Assembly: GCA_900321595.1 (NCBI GenBank) | Contig: ONWP01000377.1 | Span: forward strand, 1 to 11,052 | Length of the DNA stretch: 11,052 bases | DNA from: an uncultured Eubacteriales bacterium | Lineage (GTDB): Bacteria > Bacillota > Clostridia > Oscillospirales > Acutalibacteraceae | Reading direction: 5' to 3' | Part shown: positions 7,187 to 11,052 of the stretch, one piece after another | How positions within the stretch are numbered: the stretch's first letter is position 1 | Layout of the letters: every line of letters starts with the position of its first letter | Notes under the pieces: generated by a model | What the model was told of the DNA's origin: nothing | Databases searched by the model: none | What the model saw: the letters and a program-made list of their open reading frames with translations, nothing else | Translations under genes and position numbers: made by a program

Positions 7187-8449
7187 TTGAAACGACTGAA
7201 ACAGCTGCTGTGTCTGTCGCTCGGCGCGGTTCTGGCGTTCAGCGCCGCGGTCAGCGGCGCCGGTGAACCGGCAATCGAGGATGAGCCGCTTACCGCGTCC
7301 AATGAATCGATCGCGCAGCCGGACGTTCAGCCGGCGGACGCCGATTATCCGATCTATATCACGAAGAGCACAAATCTGAATCTGCGCGACGCGCCCGACG
7401 GCGAGATCATCGGCGTCATCCCCATCGGCACACAGGTGTACGCCGCCGAACGGGACGACAAATGGACCAGGATCATCTGGGGCGACAAGACCGGCTGGGT
7501 CTGGCACGGGTATCTGGCGCGGTTCGAGACGAACTACACCTATCCGCCTGATACGGAGGAAGCGTACCGGACACGGCAGATCGTCATCGACGTAAGCGAA
7601 TACCAGGGCAGGATCGACTGGCCGTCCGTCGCGGCTTCCGGCGTATGGGGCGCGGTCCTCAAGATCGGCGACCGGGGCTACTCCACAAGAAAGCTCTTCA
7701 TCGATCCCACCTTTGAGCAGAATTATAACGGCGCGAAATCGGCCGGACTTCACGTGGGCGTGTATTTCTACTCCACGGCAAAAAACGAAGACGACGCGCG
7801 GGAGGAAGCGCAGTTCGTCCTGCGGCTTCTCAACACATACGGCTGCGATCTGGATCTGCCGGTGCTGCTGGATGAGGAGGACGGCACGACCTCCCGTCTC
7901 GGCAGCGACGTCGTCAAGGCCGTCGCGAACGCGTTCTGCGACGAGATCGAAAAGGCCGATCTGCCCGTCGGCGTATACACCTACGCGAGCTGGGCAAACA
8001 ACTATATGGGGCAGGCTTTTCTGAATGAAAAGCTCTTCTGGCTGGCGGACTGGACCGGCGAACGAAACTATGACGGCAACTACCTGCTGCATCAGTTCAC
8101 CTCCAGCGGAAACGTCAACGGCATCGAAGGCGACGTGGACGTCTCCGTCTGCTACTTCGACTTCCCCGCCTGGTACAACGAGATCTACCTGCCGAAGCTG
8201 GCGCAGACCTTCATGCTCGGCGACGTGGACCGCAGCGGCCGCATCACCTCGTCTGACGCGCGCATGACGCTGCGCGCCAGCGCGAAGCTCACGTTCCTGT
8301 CCGGACTGCGTTTTCAGGCGGCGGATCTCAACAGCGACGGCCGCGTCACGGCGGCGGAAGCGCGGCGGATCCTGCGCTATTCCGCGCAGCTGGAGCGCTC
8401 GCTCACGGGCGAACCGCTGAGCGAACCCGAAAGCGCCTCAGCGACGTAA
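7187..8449 (+). CDS. Secreted GH25 lysozyme with SH3 and dockerin domains
   Basis: This 420-residue exported protein starts with a signal peptide (KRLKQLL, then a hydrophobic stretch, with cleavage probable near AVSGAG, 21-26) and an acidic linker. An SH3-type wall-binding domain follows at about 54-114 (LNLRDAPDGEIIGVIPIGTQV, DKWTRIIWGDKTGWVW). A GH25 muramidase barrel occupies about 131-326: IDVSEYQG (Asp135), GVYFYSTA, PVLLDEEDG (Asp229 and Glu231, the DxE catalytic pair) and GIEGDVDVS. At the end is a type I dockerin with two calcium loops, DVDRSGRITSSD (346-357) and DLNSDGRVTAAE (380-391). The TTG at 7187 is favoured: AAAGGA (7171-7176) is 10 bases upstream, whereas an in-frame GTG at 7178 would be only 1 base away. 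It should cleave beta-1,4 MurNAc-GlcNAc bonds. It follows ispG by 5 bp, so co-transcription is likely. Confidence 0.93.
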   Translation: MKRLKQLLCLSLGAVLAFSAAVSGAGEPAIEDEPLTASNESIAQPDVQPADADYPIYITKSTNLNLRDAPDGEIIGVIPIGTQVYAAERDDKWTRIIWGDKTGWVWHGYLARFETNYTYPPDTEEAYRTRQIVIDVSEYQGRIDWPSVAASGVWGAVLKIGDRGYSTRKLFIDPTFEQNYNGAKSAGLHVGVYFYSTAKNEDDAREEAQFVLRLLNTYGCDLDLPVLLDEEDGTTSRLGSDVVKAVANAFCDEIEKADLPVGVYTYASWANNYMGQAFLNEKLFWLADWTGERNYDGNYLLHQFTSSGNVNGIEGDVDVSVCYFDFPAWYNEIYLPKLAQTFMLGDVDRSGRITSSDARMTLRASAKLTFLSGLRFQAADLNSDGRVTAAEARRILRYSAQLERSLTGEPLSEPESASAT

Positions 8450-8460
8450 ATCCCCGAATC

Positions 8461-8494
8461 CGCGCAAAACGGTGTTTACTTTTCGCGCAACCGG
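8461..8494. repeat. Direct repeat flanking the -35 box of the phosphoesterase promoter
   Basis: CGCGCAAAACGG (8461-8472) and CGCGCAACCGG (8484-8494) are near-identical copies 23 bp apart, about two helical turns, on either side of the -35 hexamer at 8475-8480. The same stretch also contains an imperfect inverted repeat (GCGCAAAA ... TTTTCGCGC). A transcription-factor site is possible. No known consensus is recognised. Confidence 0.4.
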
Positions 8495-8503
8495 ATGTAT
8501 ATT
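8475..8503 (+). promoter_or_regulatory. Probable sigma-A promoter of the large metallophosphoesterase gene
   Basis: TTTACT (8475-8480) and TATATT (8498-8503) are spaced by 17 bp, each box differing from consensus at one or two positions. The predicted start near 8510 gives a leader of about 48 bases. This makes the phosphoesterase a separate unit from the upstream operon, although no clear terminator separates them. Confidence 0.6.
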
Positions 8504-8514
8504 TAGTAAGACGC

Positions 8515-8537
8515 AGGGAGAGACAACGCCGCTCCCT
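8515..8537 (+). other. Leader hairpin upstream of the phosphoesterase start
   Basis: AGGGAG (8515-8520) pairs with CTCCCT (8532-8537) around an 11-base loop. It would form right at the 5' end of the transcript, ending 5 bases before the AAAGGA ribosome binding site (8543-8548). Such a 5' stem could protect the mRNA from decay. There is no T tract, so it is not a terminator. Confidence 0.4.
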
Positions 8538-8557
8538 TACAGAAAGGACCTGTGTTT

Positions 8558-11052
8558 ATGAAAAACTGGAAGAAAGCCCTCTGCATTCTGCTGACGCTGG
8601 TGCTTGTGCTGACGAGCGCGTCCGTGGCGGTCACAGCGCTGCCGCGGGACGACAGTCAGACGCCTGTCGCCGAGCTTCAGCTGGAACTCATGAGTGACAC
8701 CCACATCTACCCCCACTCCATGACCGGCGGCGACAGCGAGGAATGGATCCGCTTCTGCACCGGCAAGGGCAAGGAATTCGAACAGAGCGAGGCCATCGTG
8801 GACGCCGCGCTGGATTCCGTTGAGAAGCGCGCCGCGGAGAACGGCACGAAGTATCTGCTTCTGAGCGGCGACCTGACCAAGGACGGCGAGTACCAGGCGC
8901 ACAAGGAGTTTGCAGAGAAGCTTCTGGCCTTCGAGGCGCGCACCGGCATCGACGTCATCGTCACCAACGGCAACCACGACATCAACAACTGGGACGCCTG
9001 CGACTTTTCCACCGGCACACAGGTTCCGGCCCGTCAGACGACGCAGCACGATTTCTATGAGCTCTATCAGGATCTCGGCTTTGATCTGGCGGATGATTTC
9101 TACAACGACGCGTTCGAGGGACAGGGCGGCCTGTCCTACAGCGTGCCGCTGGACGACGCCTATGAGCTGATCGTCATCGACTCCAACCTGTATCTGCCCA
9201 AGTGGGAGACCGGCGGCCGGGTCGAGGACGCGCTGATGGACTGGATCGTTTCCCGAGCGGAAGCGGCATACGCCGACGGCAGAACGCCCATCGCCATGAT
9301 GCACCACAGCGTCGGCGCGCACATGGACGTGGAGCCCTCCATCACATTCGCGTTCTGCGTGGAGGAATACCGCCATGTGGCTGAGACTATGGCAGACGCC
9401 GGCATCCACTACGTCTTCACCGGCCACCAGCACACAAACGACATCACCAGCATCGTCAGCGACAGCGGCAACGTCATCTACGACTGCGAGGTCGGCGCGA
9501 CGACCGGCTATCCCAACAAGGTCCGCGAGGCGAAATTCACCACGTTTGCCGACGGCGAAAGCAAATGCGACTTCGATCTGCTGCCCTGCGACTACGCGCA
9601 TCCCGTCATCAACGGCGACACGGTCTACCCCGTTCCCTTCTCCGCGTCGAGCTTCGCGATCAACTTCGGCGGCGCGCTCAGCGAAAACGGCTACGCGAGC
9701 ACCGCGGAATTCCTCATGGGCATTGTGGACGACTACGGCGGGCGCTACGTCGACCGCATTCGGGAGGCCGGCGGCATCGCCGCGTTCCTCAAGACCATGG
9801 ATATCGACCTCGAGCAGATCATCGGCAACTTCCTGGCGCCCTACATCGGCTCCGGCCTGAAGATCGCCGGTAAAAACGTCTTCTCCATGGAGAATATCAT
9901 GTGGTTCCTCAACGACCTGCTCTCCCAGGTCGACGCGCTCTACATCAACGATCCCGACGCGTTCCATGATTTTCTGGCGCCGATCGTCGACGATCTGATG
10001 CGCTTCCCCGTCAGCGACGTGCCCTGCACGAAATACATCGACACGCTCCATTTCGGCGACGCGAACGCGCCCGGCACCATGGGCGATCTGGTGCTGACCG
10101 CCATGGCCGGCTGGTTCGACGGCGACGAGGTCATCTCGGACGATCCCTTCGCGCAGGACGTGCTGGACAACCTCGCCAACGGCGACCTCGGACAGCGCAT
10201 CATCGAAAAGCTCATCGACGTGATCTATAACACGATCCTGAAGGCCGGCATTCTCGAGAAGCTGCAGGTCAACCTCGACAAGCTCTTCGAGCCCTCCGGC
10301 GCGATCATCAAGCGCATCGGCATGACCCTGCAGGAGTTCGTCAACCGCGTTCTGCACGGTGAGAACACCTACATGAATCTCGTCAATACGTTCTTCGGCC
10401 TGAACGCGCTTCCCTACACCGACCTCTACGACATTCTGGACAAGGAGTTCATTCAGGAATACATGACCGACAGCCAGTGGGAGACCATCGGTCTGGAGAT
10501 CGCCGATATCCTCGACGACTTCCTGACCGACACGAACCCGGTGGAGAAGGGCGACGACGTCGCGACCTATTACACCTATTCCGTCGCGCCGGAGGTCACG
10601 CAGGCGAATTACCGGCTGCCCTCCATGCTGTCGCTGACGCTGGGCGAAAGCCCCGACAGCGCCTATATCACCTGGTTCTCCAAGGAGACCGTCAAGGGCT
10701 GCGACATCGAGCTCTATCAGGCGGACGACCCGTCTGAGGTCACGTTCACCGGCGAAGACGCCGCGCCCGCGAACGTCGCCGTCATGAAGACGTCCGCCGT
10801 GCAGGATCGCGAATACCCCGGCATCGACTTCGGCGTGATCGGATTCTTCAAGTATACCATCCATCTGAATAAGCACGTCGTTACGCTGTCTCAGCTCGAA
10901 CCCGGTCAGACCTACGTCTACCGCGTGGGCGACGCGGAAAAGGGCTGGTGGAGCGAGACCGGCGTCTTCCACACGCCCGACGGCAGCAAAAACGTGACGT
11001 TCCTGCACGTCTCCGATCCCCAGCGCGGCACCCGCGGCCAGTATGAGCGCAC
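8558..11052 (+). CDS. Exported multi-domain metallophosphoesterase (3' end off the window)
   Basis: The first 831 residues are readable; no stop occurs before the right edge. A signal peptide (KNWKKALCILLTLVLVL, Ala-rich end near 27) leads into a calcineurin-like phosphoesterase domain with all metal motifs: SDTHI (Asp47, His49), SGDLTKDGE (Asp105), GNHD (138-141), MMHHS (His249/250) and TGHQH (His290, His292). Residues of about 375-660 are mostly helical, with repeated amphipathic Leu/Ile-Asp segments, and match no family I recognise. About 672-808 resembles the N-terminal beta domain of purple acid phosphatases (ITWFSKE, LEPGQTYVYRVGD, TGVFHTPDG). VTFLHVSDPQRG (813-824) then begins what looks like a second phosphoesterase domain (Asp820). 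The ATG at 8558 has AAAGGA 9 bases upstream. It is probably an extracellular phosphatase, nuclease or phosphodiesterase; substrate unknown. Confidence 0.88.
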   Translation, partial: MKNWKKALCILLTLVLVLTSASVAVTALPRDDSQTPVAELQLELMSDTHIYPHSMTGGDSEEWIRFCTGKGKEFEQSEAIVDAALDSVEKRAAENGTKYLLLSGDLTKDGEYQAHKEFAEKLLAFEARTGIDVIVTNGNHDINNWDACDFSTGTQVPARQTTQHDFYELYQDLGFDLADDFYNDAFEGQGGLSYSVPLDDAYELIVIDSNLYLPKWETGGRVEDALMDWIVSRAEAAYADGRTPIAMMHHSVGAHMDVEPSITFAFCVEEYRHVAETMADAGIHYVFTGHQHTNDITSIVSDSGNVIYDCEVGATTGYPNKVREAKFTTFADGESKCDFDLLPCDYAHPVINGDTVYPVPFSASSFAINFGGALSENGYASTAEFLMGIVDDYGGRYVDRIREAGGIAAFLKTMDIDLEQIIGNFLAPYIGSGLKIAGKNVFSMENIMWFLNDLLSQVDALYINDPDAFHDFLAPIVDDLMRFPVSDVPCTKYIDTLHFGDANAPGTMGDLVLTAMAGWFDGDEVISDDPFAQDVLDNLANGDLGQRIIEKLIDVIYNTILKAGILEKLQVNLDKLFEPSGAIIKRIGMTLQEFVNRVLHGENTYMNLVNTFFGLNALPYTDLYDILDKEFIQEYMTDSQWETIGLEIADILDDFLTDTNPVEKGDDVATYYTYSVAPEVTQANYRLPSMLSLTLGESPDSAYITWFSKETVKGCDIELYQADDPSEVTFTGEDAAPANVAVMKTSAVQDREYPGIDFGVIGFFKYTIHLNKHVVTLSQLEPGQTYVYRVGDAEKGWWSETGVFHTPDGSKNVTFLHVSDPQRGTRGQYER

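Noticed and set aside
8416..8442. GCTGAG/CTCAGC inverted repeat at the end of the lysozyme gene as an operon terminator
   Set aside because: The stem (6 bp plus two more pairs past a bulge) lies inside the coding region and is followed by GACGTAAATCC with no T run, so it lacks intrinsic-terminator structure. Read-through into the next gene cannot be excluded.
8537..11008. An 823-codon open frame on the minus strand opposite the metallophosphoesterase
   Set aside because: Its translation is a low-complexity Val/Asp/Ala/Glu/Gly/Arg mixture without motifs or a signal peptide, the expected shadow of a GC-rich gene using GAC, GTC and ATC codons. The plus strand has a ribosome binding site, signal peptide and five metal-binding motifs.

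Overview
This window is a GC-rich, gene-dense bacterial chromosomal segment. The gene order pyrH-frr-uppS-cdsA-dxr-rseP-ispG is the classic Firmicutes translation/isoprenoid/lipid operon. The single-PDZ site-2 protease, strong AGGAGG-type ribosome binding sites, two TTG starts, a dockerin-bearing lysozyme and large secreted metallophosphoesterases all suggest a high-GC member of the Clostridia, perhaps a gut Oscillospiraceae/Ruminococcaceae-type organism. This placement is inferred from gene content and was not checked by any search.

Layout. Positions 1-743 (minus strand) hold the N-terminal two thirds of an APH-fold small-molecule kinase resembling N-acetylhexosamine 1-kinase; the rest lies off the left edge. 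A 153-bp divergent region (744-896) carries two back-to-back sigma-A-type promoters, each with a 17-bp spacer, and a tandem 8-bp repeat. From 897 to 8449 runs a tightly packed plus-strand cluster: pyrH (UMP kinase), frr (ribosome recycling factor), uppS (undecaprenyl-PP synthase), cdsA (CDP-diacylglycerol synthase), dxr (DXP reductoisomerase), rseP/rasP (intramembrane protease), ispG (HMBPP synthase) and, as an unusual last member, a secreted SH3-GH25 lysozyme-dockerin protein. Gaps are from -1 to 61 bp. The largest gap, uppS-cdsA, contains a hairpin followed by a T-rich tract that looks like an intrinsic terminator or attenuator. A 108-bp gap (8450-8557) with its own promoter then precedes a very large exported metallophosphoesterase (8558 to beyond the right edge). 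It has a complete calcineurin-like domain, about 300 residues of helical sequence I cannot assign, a purple-acid-phosphatase-like beta domain and the beginning of a second phosphoesterase domain.

How the genes fit together. dxr and ispG supply the MEP isoprenoid pathway, and uppS consumes its products to make the lipid carrier for cell-wall synthesis. cdsA makes the phospholipid precursor, pyrH feeds UTP/CTP (CTP is the cdsA co-substrate and UTP is needed for UDP-sugar wall precursors), and frr serves translation. The terminal lysozyme acts on the polymer that this lipid carrier helps to build. No insertion sequence, CRISPR array, tRNA, rRNA or phage gene is visible. Most of the window is ordinary core genome; the accessory-looking parts are the two ends and the lysozyme gene.
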